DNA of 64,000 bases from Ariolimax columbianus (Eukaryota > Mollusca > Gastropoda > Stylommatophora > Arionidae): NCBI GenBank assembly GCA_036924085.1, contig JAVGWX010000007.1:30605953-30669952 (forward strand). Reading direction: 5' to 3'. Shown in pieces: positions 33,843 through 44,565 of this stretch. Positions within the stretch are counted from its first letter, which is position 1. The number at the start of each line of letters is the position of its first letter. Both the position numbers and the translations under genes were made by a program. The notes under the pieces were generated by a model. The model was not told the origin of the DNA, ran no database searches, and saw nothing but the letters and a program-made list of their open reading frames with translations.

Positions 33843-34102
33843 AGTATTCCCATGGCTGTGAAATTTACTATGGAGAAAGAACATGTCTGGGGCATTGTTT
33901 TGTCAAAATAGAAGAGCCGTGCCTCTCAAGAGAAGATGGGCATTTGGAAAGCAATTCTGTTAATTTCTATGTCGAGCTGGGAGATTCGTACATAGAGATC
34001 ACGTTTATCCATTCTTCAGACGTGGACAGAGAATCGACGCCTGCCAAAGTGAAAGAAACCGCAAACCACATCAGACGCTTTTCTCAAACCAGGCGATATT
34101 GA
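33843..34102 (+). CDS. Candidate 3'-terminal exon of an unknown gene
   Basis: An open frame of about 86 codons follows a plausible splice acceptor (GTGTGTGTGCTTAG ending at 33,842) and runs to a TGA at 34,100-34,102. The peptide is complex and non-repetitive. It includes five cysteines near its start (CEIYYGERTCLGHC and a later EPC) and acidic stretches (LGDSYIEITFIHSSDVD). It resembles none of the RT, RNase H or transposase pieces elsewhere in this window. The frame has no good ATG, which fits an internal or last exon better than a complete gene. I do not recognise the family, and I see no AATAAA close downstream. It could also be a chance frame or an old domesticated fragment. Confidence 0.3.
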
Positions 34103-35199
34103 CGATAGGAGTCTGTTGCTTGCCGATACAGCTTATGCCCTAAGCACAGTGTAAACGATTCTCGATTCTATAGATTATAATCGATATCAACAGAAGTGCT
34201 TCTATTTGATAAAAAAAAATAGAGAAGGAAGTAGTGATCGAAAAAAGGAACGTGATTTGTATTTCTGTCTTCATTCTTGGGACATACCGTTGCAATATTT
34301 GTGCCATCTAACCGAGACAGTTTGTGATTGACACATCCCGCCATGCAAGTTGATTATCAAGACCAGGGACTACTTGTGCCTTGGACAGGTCAGTCATTGT
34401 GTTAGCTGTTATTGTTGCTAATTGTATTGTTTGTTTATCATTTTATTGCTGTATACTGTCTCATGCCCTTTGATTATTTGGAAAATGACATCCTTCTTCT
34501 ATGTTTTATCAATTTTCTGACTACATGTTGTGTCTGAATATTATTCTAACCCACTGAGCACTTTATAGCTCATGTGTTTGTGTCAGTGAGTTATTCTTTC
34601 GCCTGATAATTTTTTTAGAAACTTAGTTCTTTTAGCTGTTATATATAACGCAATCGTGTGTGAAATTTATGTATATTGTTTTACTTTCTTTATACTTTTT
34701 TAGCTGTCTTTTGGTGTGTGTTTATACTTTGGTTTAGCAGTGGTTTCCACATGAGCTCCTAGAGTGATATAAATAGGAATACAACCAATGCCACACTGCT
34801 AACAGCAAGTACAATGCGACTAAGAGTGTGATTTAATCCATCCAGCGTAGAGAACTTTCCAACTTATGACAGTGTCAACCACTTCAATCACAGAGGTCAG
34901 ACTGAAAGCTCTGGAAACAATATTTCATATGTAATATAAATACATTAATAGATAAATCATTTCCGCTGGAATTAAAGGAAGAAGATTTATTGATATAGTT
35001 ATTGTTGTCTTTTATTTGTATAAAGACAACAATATGCAAAGAGATAACTAATTAATGACGACATGAGTCAATGGAAACAAAACAATTTGCCGGAAGACCA
35101 ACTTATATAGTATCAGAATAACCAGAAGACAAATGTTGATAGATGTGTGAAGAAAACGATATATATACTTGATGATCGTAAATTCAAATACGATCAACA
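34103..35199. other. AT-rich unassigned sequence
   Basis: If 33,843-34,102 is a last exon, a 3' UTR would begin here; nothing confirms it. Confidence 0.4.
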
Positions 35200-35405
35200 A
35201 CGATCTTGTACGGAAAGATAGAAGACGGACGAAGAAGTCGTCCCAAAAAGCAGTGGGAGGAAGGACAGCATACAATTGTGTATCAATCAGAGGAGTCACA
35301 GGCACCGGCCGCTGATAGAGAGGGTCGCGTGAGATTGTGAAGGTGTCTTCGTGTGTGCCCCAACGACCTCACCGGTTAGGTGATAACCTGATCTAAAATT
35401 GAAAT
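35200..35405 (+). mobile_element. LINE-C 3' end
   Basis: Frame reads GRRSRPKKQWEEGQH, then DREGRVRL, then CVPQRPHRL. The DNA CGACCTCACCGGTTAGG matches the 3' end of the 24.56 kb copy (reverse complement CGACCTCACCGGTTACGGG). Confidence 0.75.
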
Positions 35406-35457
35406 ATTTCATGCTCATAATTTCAAATATTATAATGCTCGTTAATTCAAATAGTTG

Positions 35458-35800
35458 GGATCAAGATGCTGACAGAGCATGAGCTGCAGTGGTCAGCTTC
35501 TCATAGCTGACTGCTAGCGTCAGGGCCAGCGAACCAAAGCTGCCAAGACCCTTCTACACATCCACGCGGTGATACTAGATAACAGGTTGCAGCAGGGCAG
35601 ACTGGCTAAGGAGAAGGGATCGAAGAGGGAATGCTAACCCGGTACTCAAAAAATGTTTGCTGACGTCGGATGTGTTGGACCGAAATGGGCAAATATCTCA
35701 GTCAATCTTTAAACTACGACATAACGCATTCCGTTTTCTGGACTACATTCTGCTACTTAAGCCCTTTCAGTGTTTGGTAGTGGGAGATTGAGAATGAACG
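35458..35800 (+). mobile_element. Retroposon R copy
   Basis: Begins GGGATCAAGATGCTGACAG, carries CAGCGAACCAAAGCTG and GACGTCGGATGTGTTGGACC, and ends near GAGAATGAACGAAGCC. The 5' end is identical in position to the copies with TSDs; no TSD was recognised here. Confidence 0.8.
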
Positions 35801-36039
35801 AAGCCCAGCCAAACATTTGTTGGTCATTGCTCTAAAGTTTCCTTCACTCGACAGCTGTTTACCATGTGGACATGTCACCCGTCTATCCTTTTCGTGGGGT
35901 TTTATTACAAAGGATGGAAAGATGTTAAGAGTTTTTGAGTTGTGGTCCTATCGCAGGGCGCAAGGACTGGGTTGGAAAGAGAGAGAAGGTCAAACCAGCA
36001 AATGCTTAACAATACATGGACACATAGACAACTCATCAT

Positions 36040-36290
36040 CACCATGAAGCATGTCCTTTGCAGAACGTCACGCATCATGACAGCCTGTCTGTAGGAAACT
36101 CTTATCTTTCGCCAGCCTTCCGGCCTGCTCCAATGTCAAATCCTGCATCTCCTTGATGTCCTTTGTCTATCGTCTTCTTCGTCGGTACTTACCTCTTTTC
36201 GCTGTGACCATGCCTTCCATAATCACTCTCTCCAGTCAGTTGTGTCGTTTGACGTGTCCAAAAAATCTCAGTTTTCGCGTCATTGCGGTT
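36040..36290 (-). mobile_element. LINE-B 3' fragment
   Basis: Minus-strand remains of the FGHVKRHN, ERVIMEGMVTAKRG and LAKDKSFLQT segments, with 3' end near CATCACCATGAAGCATGTCC. Heavily mutated. Confidence 0.7.
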
Positions 36291-36394
36291 GCCACTTGGA
36301 AAATGCAATAAGAAAATGCATAGACAACTAGCAAAAATTATTCTAAAAGGTAGATTGGCTTAGCTTATCGACAATATGAAATAAGTGAGACTCT

Positions 36395-36722
36395 AGTCAG
36401 GTCAGGCACAATATACTGGCCAGGACGTTTCGTCAGGGTCAAAGGTCAGGAACAATGCACTGACCAAGACCACAATATCTGTCTTCCATGTGGCGTTCCA
36501 TGGAAAAGTGCTGTTTTTAAGGCACTGGTCAATGCAGTATGGCTGACGAGATGTGAATCGAGGTGATCCCCGTAGGGGTGAGCGTCACGCAGATGAAGCC
36601 AAATATAGCACAATCGCCTGGAGAACGCGGTCCACCTTCATCAGCACTGTCAGGCTGTAAGGAAAGCTGCTAAAACCCATCACTTAGCGCCTTTTTCAGT
36701 GCGCATAAAAGAGTAAACTGAA
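36395..36722 (+). repeat. Dispersed repeat D
   Basis: Contains TGGCTGACGAGATGTGAATC, GGTCCACCTTCATCAGCACT and CAGTGCGCATAAAAGAGTAA. It lacks the (CAA)n tail. Confidence 0.72.
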
Positions 36723-36774
36723 GGGATTAGGTATGATCAGCTTCGAAAACAACAGCCAGAGTACATAGTAATTC

Positions 36775-37085
36775 TTGTTCTTCTTTGTCTTCTTCTTTTC
36801 CTTCTTCTTCTTCCTATATTTCTTCTTTTTTTTCTTGTATTTATTTTTCTTCTTCTTCTTCTTTGTCTTCTTTTTCTTCGTCCTATATGTCTTCGTCTTT
36901 TTCTTCTATTTATTCTTCTTCTTCTGCTTCTTTGTCTTCTTCTTCTTCTTCCTATATTTCTTATTATTTTTCGTGAATTTATTTTTCTTCTTGTTCTTCT
37001 TCTTCTTTGTCTTCTTCTTCTTCCTATATTTTTTCTTGTATTTCTTTTTCTTCTTGTTTTTGTTCTTGTTCTTATTGTTAAAATC
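36775..37085. repeat. Imperfect (TTC)n polypyrimidine tract
   Basis: About 310 bp of TTC/TTT/TTG steps. It produces long low-complexity frames on both strands (F/S-rich and K/R/N-rich), which are not genes. Could form triplex DNA; it lies directly upstream of LINE-E. Confidence 0.92.
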
Positions 37086-37119
37086 ATTATTATTCATCTT
37101 CCCACTGCGATTCCTATCC

Positions 37120-37750
37120 TATTATTCTACATTGGTGCATCATGTTTTTGATAGTGGACTCCAAGCCATCTCAAGCCACATACAAGATAGACTCTCACGT
37201 GAAATAAAATACAACATAAGATTGCTGTCTCAAAAACAACAAAAAACAGATTCTGACCCACTGTGGGATCCCTGGAAGCAAGAGTACAGATAAGCTCGCA
37301 AAAGCCGGAAGTGGGGGCAAACAGATTCCCCATTTGCAGAGCTATAGGGAAGCAAAGACACTCATCAAACGATCCATGAGGACAGAATGGATAGAATGCA
37401 CAAAACATACAAGCCAGAAAATGGCAGCATAAATAAACTTGGCAGAGATGGGCAGACACCCATCTTCGGACTCAGCGCGGCACATTGTAGACTCAAGGCC
37501 CATCTTCACAGAGTGGGTCTCAAAGAAACTGCCTCGTGCGATTGTGGAGCACCCAAGCAAACATCAGAACATATTCTGCAGGACTGCCCTACCTATGCAG
37601 ACCAAAGAGAGGCAGTCTGGCCTGTGGGAACGACCATGCTCGAAAGCGGTGGGGGTTCCGACGAAGACCTGAAACTCGGTTTCCTTCGTGAGCCTCACAG
37701 GACTAGAAGCATAGAAGCATAGCATCAGTTGATCGATTAAGAAGAAGAAG
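37120..37750 (+). mobile_element. LINE-E copy (RNase H to 3' end)
   Basis: RNase H pieces (LQAISSHIQDRLSREIKYNI) precede a stop at about 37,293. A long frame at 37,387-37,722 then holds HCRLKAHLHRVGLKE, the zinc knuckle CDCGAPKQTSEHILQDC, PTYADQREAVWP and GFLREPHRTRSIEA. The 3' terminus CTAGAAGCATAGCATCAG is followed by TTGATCG and (AAG)n at 37,738-37,750. The active-site TDS is altered to FDS and the start is missing; non-functional. Confidence 0.88.
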
Positions 37751-37849
37751 TCATGCGACCGCTCCAAGTTTGCTGGTGCGCTAGAATGAGATTCATGACC
37801 ATCGCAGTTTGTTCCTAACTATACCCCATTGAAATCGAAAAGCTGTCGG

Positions 37850-37970
37850 GTACCGGCGAAGACCTGAAACGCACAGTTTCCTTCGAGAACCTAGCAGCAC
37901 ATCATCAGTTGACCGTGAACCTCACCAGACTAGAAGCACATCATCATTTGATCGTTGATCGACGACAGCG
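37850..37970 (+). mobile_element. LINE-E 3' end fragment with partial duplication
   Basis: GAAGACCTGAAACGCACAG leads into two imperfect copies of the CCTCACCAGACTAGAAGCA / ATCATCAGTTGACCG terminus, an early stage of the 39-bp array seen at 61 kb. Confidence 0.7.
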
Positions 37971-38139
37971 TTGGTAACACACGCTCGTATATTTCTGTAA
38001 GAATAAAACCAGAATAGATGTTCCTTCTTCTCGTTGAAACTTACGTCCTGCCTTTGTGGGTCTTCATCTACAATGGGATGAAGAGATTGCATGATAACAT
38101 GCAATTGACTATTGGGAAAGGGCCACGAACGCGGGGGAC

Positions 38140-38420
38140 AAGGTGACAGCAGTCAAAGACTCATAGATGGCTGTTTGCGTCAAGGTTAGCGAACCAGAGC
38201 TGTCGAAGACCCTACTCCTCCTCCAAGTGTCAATCCTAGATACATGCAGCATACGTGCATCCTGGCTGAGAAAATACTTTTCGAAGAGGGAAGGAAAAAC
38301 CTGGTTCCAAAAATGTGTATTGCTAAAACGGGAGGTGTCGGGCTCAAAGCAACATATATCGCATCCCCACTGTAAACTACAACACAACTTAACATACGTG
38401 CTTTTCAGGTAGAACGAAGA
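38140..38420 (+). mobile_element. Retroposon R, degenerate copy
   Basis: Contains AGGTTAGCGAACCAGAGCTG, GGAGGTGTCGGGCTCAAAG and CTGTAAACTACAACACAAC in R order. Confidence 0.65.
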
Positions 38421-38990
38421 AACACAAATTAACAAAATACAATAATATTCATGATTCTAACTCATAAAGTTTTGAAAGAGCATAAAAGGCACGTAAAAAA
38501 ATGGACCAAACTACAACTTCATCAAACCAGCTGACACGATTCCCCAAAGGTTTATCCTGAAACCCCTTACCACACGTGCTATTTCTGATGTTTCGGATAC
38601 TCGGCTCTGCGAATTCGACGGAAATGACCGACGATTGGAGACGGCGGGTTATCATGTTTTCTTAATTCGAAATAGCTCAGGCTCCAAGAATATTGACCAA
38701 GGACTGATGCCGATGAACCAGGTCTGTTTTTAAAGAATACTAAACTAGTATTGATTCGAGAAGTTCCTGTGCAAAAGACGGCTGGTTATCCTGACCAATC
38801 AGCGTGTGATGAAATCGAAACCACGGAGCGACCCGATTTCGTTAGCCGATTACTGCGTTCTGTTTATCAACATGGCGGATCCCGCCATCTCGGTAATTGT
38901 CAGTCCTGTGGATTGCTTGATGTGCATGTGTTTTGAGGGATACGTACGTTTCTGCGCTCTTTGAGAGTTTATGTCTGAATGTCGACTATA
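38421..38990. other. Unassigned sequence
   Basis: No recognised element. Confidence 0.4.
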
Positions 38991-38991
38991 G

Positions 38992-39067
<76 letters not shown>

Positions 39068-39068
39068 A

Positions 39069-39163
<95 letters not shown>

Positions 39164-39182
39164 TTATATCTCTCTCTTTCTA

Positions 39183-39247
<65 letters not shown>
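38991..39247. repeat. (CTAT)n, then (CT)n, then (TA)n compound microsatellite
   Basis: CTAT units from 38,991 to about 39,165, CT-rich to 39,203, TA to 39,246. Confidence 0.97.
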
Positions 39248-39251
<4 letters not shown>

Positions 39252-39355
39252 CTATGTATGTCTGTCTATGTATGTCTGTGTGTGTATATCTGTATTTCTA
39301 TATTACTGTCAGTCTGCTTGTCTGCTCGTCAGTCCGTACGTATGTCTGAAATACA

Positions 39356-39360
<5 letters not shown>

Positions 39361-39388
<28 letters not shown>

Positions 39389-39456
39389 GCCCGTCGGTCC
39401 GTCTTTTAACAATCTCTAACTCTCTCCCTCTCTCTTTCTCTTTCTCTCTCTTTCTT

Positions 39457-39489
<33 letters not shown>

Positions 39490-39780
39490 TTCTGAGTCGG
39501 TCGGGCCGTATGTGCGTCCGCCGTACTGCCTGTCTGACAATATATTTCTATATTTATATGTCCGTCTGTCTGTTTATCTACCTATCAATCTACTATTTAA
39601 ATGCCTGTACGGCCTCCCGCCCATTTGTCTGTCTCGCTGCGGCCATCTATCCGCCCAGCCACTTCTCGGTCTGTCCGTTCGTCTGCCTGGCTGTCTTACT
39701 TCGGCCTATCCGCCCGTCTGCCCCCTTATTTTCCTGCGTATCTGACTGCCCTATATTCGCTGTATTCCTGCATATTCGAG
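39361..39780. repeat. CT-rich microsatellites and cryptic simple DNA
   Basis: (CT)n at 39,361-39,388 and 39,425-39,490, then a long stretch of GTCTGTC/CGTCTG-like cryptic repeats to about 39,780. Confidence 0.85.
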
Positions 39781-39784
39781 GTAG

Positions 39785-40480
39785 CTTCAAAAAGTTCCCG
39801 GAATTAGTGGATTGTATAGAAATAAGTTACAATAGAATTATCTACACTACATTTCCTTGAAAGTATTTCCCTTTGGCAACTACACACTTTTGCCAACATT
39901 AATACAGCTGCTGGAAACATTCGTGGAACCCATTCTTTGACACCTCTCTCAGCTGCTGGAAACATTCGTGGAACCCATTCTTTGACACCTCGCTCAGCTG
40001 CTGGAAACATTCGTGGAACCCATTCTTTGACACCTCTCTCAGCTGTTTTGTCGTATTGGTGATAACATCCTCAGCATCCTTGAAAAGCTGTCCTTTCAGT
40101 GCTGATTTCAGTCAAGGGAACAAGAAAAAATTAGCCGGTGCCAGGCCGGGAGAATATGGATTGTTCCAATGTAATCAATTGTGCTTTGCGAGGTACTGCT
40201 TCGCCAGTAGGGATTGATGTACATTGTCATGCAGCATGATCTAACTGTTCGTTCTCCGTTTTTCTTGTCGTTTTCTTCTGATTGCATATCTTAGACGTCG
40301 GAGGATATAAACGTACATTTCCTTGTTACCCATTCGGCTTTCAGGAATGAAATTCATGGTAGACATTACCCTGGGAATAAAAGAAAACTTCCAACATAAC
40401 ATGACTTTTCAAGCAAAACGCAGCATTGTTCAACCAAGGACATCTTCAATTCCGACGATGCAACGAGAACAACACACAAA
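39785..40480 (-). mobile_element. Mariner transposase relic with in-frame 45-bp triplication
   Basis: Minus-strand pieces correspond, in order, to the later part of a mariner-type transposase: a HVMLEVFFYSQG segment, a decayed stretch where the catalytic HDNAPAH region would be (HAAWQCTSIP), a FFLVPL piece, then CFQQL and KCWQKCVVAKGNYF near the C-terminus. A 45-bp unit is present three times at 39,906-40,040 and adds 15 codons each time. GTAGCTTCAAAAAGTTCCCG at 39,781 may be the terminal inverted repeat. The far end was not located. Non-functional. Confidence 0.72.
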
Positions 40481-41054
40481 CACAATTCTGCAACTTATGT
40501 TTAAAAGTATATGCGAATGTCATGTCTGCCATATCATTTCGTCAAGGTCACTACCAACTTATAAATATATATTCTCCATAAAATTATCTTTCATTCAACC
40601 ACGAGTCGACTATTCCGTGAACTTTTTGAAACTACCTCGCATGTACGTATGTACGCACATTTGTTATTGCGCTGATTTGATTATAGACTCATTTGAAAGT
40701 ATAAGTCATCCTCTCATAGACAGGATAATATACTAGTAAATGAAGCACAAAAATACTCGCATATACAATTTTTTAACTTGTCTTCCAAAGAAGTTTCTCC
40801 CTTTTAATTCCGGCTTCCGACTCATTTTAAGGTTTCCCTACATTGTAGTAATGTGTGTGCTATTTTCAGAATCTGAAACGTAACGTCAATACAGACTGGG
40901 AACTTATTTAATTATGTTCTTTTCTGTCTGTGTGTTGTCTTTCTGTCGCACTTCGGCCTCTCGTCTTTTGAATCCTGTTAATGCAGATATCAAACACCTC
41001 AGGATAACATGTGGGTTAAACTGAATCGCCAACACTGAGGTACTAAAACGGATT
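40481..41054. other. Unassigned sequence
   Basis: Contains a plus-strand open frame of 137 codons (40,323-40,736) that partly overlaps the mariner relic; no motif. Confidence 0.4.
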
Positions 41055-41960
41055 CAGTGCGACTCAGTGGTCTCGAGATAAGGTGTCGGCTCGGGTGGGG
41101 GACTGAGTGGTCTCGAGGTAAGGTGTCGGCCTCGGGTGGGGGGACTGAGTGGTCTCGAGGTAAGGTGTCGGCCTCGGGTGGGGGACTGAGTGGTCTCGCG
41201 GTAAGGTATTCTTCTCTGGTGGGGGACTATGTGGTCTCGAGCTAAGGTGTCGGCCTCGGGTGGGGGACTGAGTGGTCTCGAGGTAAGGTGTCGGCCTCGG
41301 GTGGGGGACTGAGTGTTCTCGAGATAAGGTGTCGGCCTCGGGTGGGGGACTGAGTGGTCTCGAGGTAAGGTGTCGGCCTCGGGTGGGGGACTGAGTGGTC
41401 TCGCGGTAAGGTGTCGGCCTCGGGTGGGGGACTGAATGGTCTCGAGGTAAGGTGTCGGCCTCGGGTGGGGGACTGAGTGGTCTCGAGGTAAGGTATTCCC
41501 CTCTGGTGGCGGACTATGCGGTCTCCAGGTAAGGTGTCCGGCTCTGGTGCCGGAGGTCACGGTTTCGAATCATGGGGAAGATCGGGATTTTTGTTCGCGT
41601 GGATCTTCTGGTAAAATCTCCCTTGATATGTGGGTAGTGAGATCGGACTCTCGTGTTCAGTGTCGAGCACGTTACAAATTCTTTGGTGGTTGGAAATCGA
41701 AAGTAATAGGCTAAACGGCCGCTGCCCGGACAAAATTCAAATTCAAAATCTACTCAATTTATTTGTACCTTTCCCCAGGTGGTTTGTTAAGAGCAGCTAT
41801 AGATGGCGCCTGACGGGCTGTGGGACTACCTAGCTCTAGTGTGTATCTATTAAGATGGACTCGCACATTGGTTAAAACCACTCTCTAAGATACTGGTTGT
41901 ATACAGACTCTGTAGAGTCTTCTAAACCAGCATAAAGACGTGACGTTTAGTTAAATTCAG
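41055..41960 (+). mobile_element. SINE-2 with amplified tRNA-like head
   Basis: About 12 copies of a 41-42-bp unit (GACTGAGTGGTCTCGAGGTA + AGGTGTCGGCCTCGGGTGGG) fill 41,055-41,545. The last passes into the tRNA-like remainder: CCGGCTCTGGTGCCGGAGG and B box GGTTTCGAATC at about 41,552-41,562. The body follows (GGTGGTTTGTTAAGAGCAGC at 41,780, GATGGCGCCTGACGG), then the tail ACTGGTTGTATACAGACTC at 41,897. Copies at 31,865-32,275, 32,895-33,010, 33,405-33,627 and 44,275-44,565 carry no such array. The repeated unit spans the A-box part of the head. Confidence 0.85.
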
Positions 41961-42245
41961 TTAATACCACAGGACGAATAAGATTGACAAGGCACGAAAT
42001 TATCGCATTATGGAACTGTGGAGTAGGCGATTAAGATAAACCTGTGAATTATAGATCAGGAGAATACCTAGGATTATAATATATTATGCAGGTAAGTTGA
42101 GTGAGCAAGTCCAGGTAGCAGTTAAAAAGGCAAACGCAATGGTAGTTATAGACACACACAAATATTAAACACAGGAACACATACGAGATGAAGGATTAGT
42201 TACAGCTAGTTTGGGGAAATGTGTTCAGGTGTGGAGACCTTATCG

Positions 42246-42720
42246 AGGGGATATAAATATGATTCTTCTTCTTCTTCTTCTGCGTACACAGTCAGACAGT
42301 AACCATTATTTTTTCGAGAAAAGCGGCGGTCATCCTGAGGCTCTCGCCACTGCCATAGAGTTTGTCTTGCAGTTCCACTGGTAATGGCCACATCTGCTCT
42401 CTCTGATCCTCGTATGTCGGGCAGTTCTGCAGCAGATGTTCAGTGGTCATTTTACCAGTACCGCACGGGCATTCGTCGGTACACCCTATCTTCAATTTGT
42501 TGAATAGGTGGTACCTCAGTCTGTTGTGGCCAGTGCGAAGTCTGAAGACAACGACCTGCTCTCTTCGGTTCAACTGGTAATAGGCATCGTTTTTGGTGTA
42601 ACCAGTATGTTCGGTTTCCCATTTGGTCATGTATCTGGCTTTGATAAGCCGTTTTGACTCTTCGTACGTCATACTAGTATCTGTTTGTGGTAGTCTTGCA
42701 CCTTCTTTTGCCATAAATAT
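42246..42720 (-). mobile_element. LINE-E, young 5'-truncated insertion in LINE-H
   Basis: Inserted between copies of ATAAATATGATT (about 42,253 left, 42,715 right), on the minus strand with a (GAAGAA)n tail at 42,262-42,280. It keeps an uninterrupted 140-codon frame (42,292-42,714): DTSMTYEESKRLIKARYM, REQVVVFRLRTGHNRLRYHL, the knuckle CPCGTGKMTTEHLLQNC, PTYEDQREQMWP, ending EKIMVTV. The near-identical 3' end at 56,434-56,677 differs by single residues, so this family was active recently. Confidence 0.92.
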
Positions 42721-42967
42721 GATTGAAAGGATATAAAGAAGAGCGACACAACTGATTGTAGGATTCTATAATTATAGTTATGAAGAAAGACTCAGAAAAA
42801 ACGGCCTACAGTGTCTAGAAAAGAGAAGAATTCGAGGAGATTTAATGCAGGTTGAACAGTTACTAAATCGAATGGACAAATTAGACTTTAACGCGTTTTT
42901 CAGCTGCCTACAAGAACAAGAGGACACATCTACGGACTAATTAAAGAAAAGTCCAGGTTAAATAGTA

Positions 42968-43936
42968 TGGCAGACCCCAGTTTGCCCTGGCCGTTATTCT
43001 AACTCAAAACATTATCACACTCATCCACATCATCATGACCACACACTGCAAATAATATAGCACACAGCAGATGACATATTTATTTTACAATACTCATACC
43101 AGAAAAATGAGTAGTGGAATTACAAACACAATACAATATATATCATCTTAACTAAATATTCCTTTATTATATATGTGTTAATATACATATTAACTAAAAC
43201 GGAAATTTTAAGCATTAGCTCTTGATGGAATTCCCAACTATCTAAAACCCGGTTCTATTGCCACACACATCACACACACACATCTATTTAACTGCATCCT
43301 CAACACACCATATCAAAAACTCTTCCTCACTCAAATCCCCTCAGGCGGGTGATCTGGACATACTTCGTTCACAATGTGTCCTGCTTACAACACACGTTCA
43401 GATTATCTATTAATACAAAACTCACACACCTATTTGAGTGAACCTGTTCTATCACTAACATTCATACAACAGTCTATCAATCGCTCCTCTATCAAATCCG
43501 TGAGCTAAACGGACTCCTATCTACTTTCACTCTCTCGCTCTCCTGTCCTGTCCATCCAGCCTCTCTCATCCAGCCTCCTCGCCATCCCGCCTCCTGGGCT
43601 AAACTTTGTCTCGAGTTATATACACTCAAGCAAAGTCAGAGCTTGACCAATGGATCGCAGGGGATGGCTCTATTCAGTCTTATTGGAACGAAATACTTTG
43701 CACACCTGTCACTCGTCCATCGCAGCAAGCTCCGTTGCCAATCCGTCTGTCACTCATTCTCCCCCTACCCAAATCGGAAGGCCAGTGGTCAGCTCCTACC
43801 TGTCCACATTTCTTGCCCCAACTCTGTTCTTCTTTGTTGAGACGGTGAGTGACCTTGACACGCATTCAGGTACCTTTGTTATCAGCAACCACATCACCCC
43901 TGTCCTAAACTCTCTGCTCCGACGGGAACTGTTACA
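42968..43936. mobile_element. Probable solo LTR inserted in LINE-H
   Basis: A 969-bp insertion begins TGGCAGACCCC and ends AACTGTTACA (5'-TG...CA-3'). It is flanked by ATAGTA at 42,962-42,967 and 43,937-43,942. TG/CA ends and a 4-6-bp TSD are the marks of an LTR; no coding region is present, which fits a solo LTR left by recombination. A TATA-like motif (GTTATATACACT) lies at about 43,614-43,625. Open frames inside (43,606-43,940) show no motif. A non-LTR origin is not excluded because no second LTR copy is present to compare. Confidence 0.6.
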
Positions 43937-44274
43937 ATAGTAGGAAATATTTCTTTAGTCGGAGAGTGGGTAATGCTTGGAATGCATTGCCACAGGAAAT
44001 AGTAAAGGCAGGGTCAATTAATGCATTCAATAATCGATTGAATGCGCATTGGTTATTTTTAGATAAAGTGAATAAAAAAGAAACTGGTTGTAAACATACT
44101 CTATAGAGTCTACTAAACCAATCTAAAGACGTTACGTTAATACGCTGGTGGAGAATAGGAAACACGGAATACTCTGAATCCTAGTATTTAAACAGCGACA
44201 TGCCTGCCGCCAGATAGCCGAAGGGTATCTTAGTATTATCTTTCTTTGTTGAAATTTAACTTCCTACGTCTTAA

Positions 44275-44565
44275 TAAGTCTAGGAGAAGGCCGGTTAAAT
44301 ATTCGGTAGGGATTTCATTGCTTTTAGAATTTTGCCCTGACAGCGGCTAACAGCATTCTCTTATCGATTCTCAATTGCCAAATGTTCTTTAACGTGCATA
44401 GCGTGAACGGGGGATTTCCGACCTTTTTCGTCAATCTCTAATATGACTAGATGCTAGTTCCACCTACCTTGAGACCAGGGGACACTTTCAGCTTGTAGGA
44501 CTCGAAACCCTGTTTCTGGAGACGCAAGCTCCTTTACCTCTCAGTTATAGCGACTTCCGGATAGG
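44275..44565 (-). mobile_element. SINE-2 variant, 5' part
   Basis: Minus-strand tRNA-like head at 44,490-44,565 (reverse of ACTCGAAACCC as B box; CTCTCAGTTATAGCGACT in the A-box area), followed by the TTCTTTAACGTGCATAGCG body block shared with 33.4 kb. Confidence 0.6.

Larger units (their letters stand above)
42000..44140 (+). mobile_element. LINE-H (CR1/L2-like) 3' part, with two nested insertions
   Basis: The RT C-terminal domain reads VQVAVKKANA, then LGKCVQVWRPYRGDINM. After the first insertion it resumes at IERI and continues RRATQLIVG, SYEERLRKNGLQCLEKRR and RGDLMQV. After the second insertion comes RRVGNAWNALPQEIVKAG, then NAFNNRLNAHW and a stop. This WN.LP...V....FK..LD..W ending is typical of CR1/L2-type ORF2 proteins. 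Both insertions fall inside codons, and the frame matches across them when one TSD copy is counted. One stop near 42,736 and frameshifts near 42,165 and 42,880 show decay. The 3' UTR (44,078-44,140) matches the SINE-2 tail. Confidence 0.85.

Noticed and set aside
36737..37293. Lysine/arginine-rich and phenylalanine-rich long frames
   Set aside because: Imperfect (TTC)n tract read on both strands.
40323..40736. 137-codon plus-strand frame as a gene
   Set aside because: Overlaps a mariner relic read on the opposite strand and shows no domain.
41054..41560. Proline-rich open frame of 168 codons on the minus strand
   Set aside because: Array of SINE-2 head units of 41-42 bp; the frame is periodic and antisense to the SINE.
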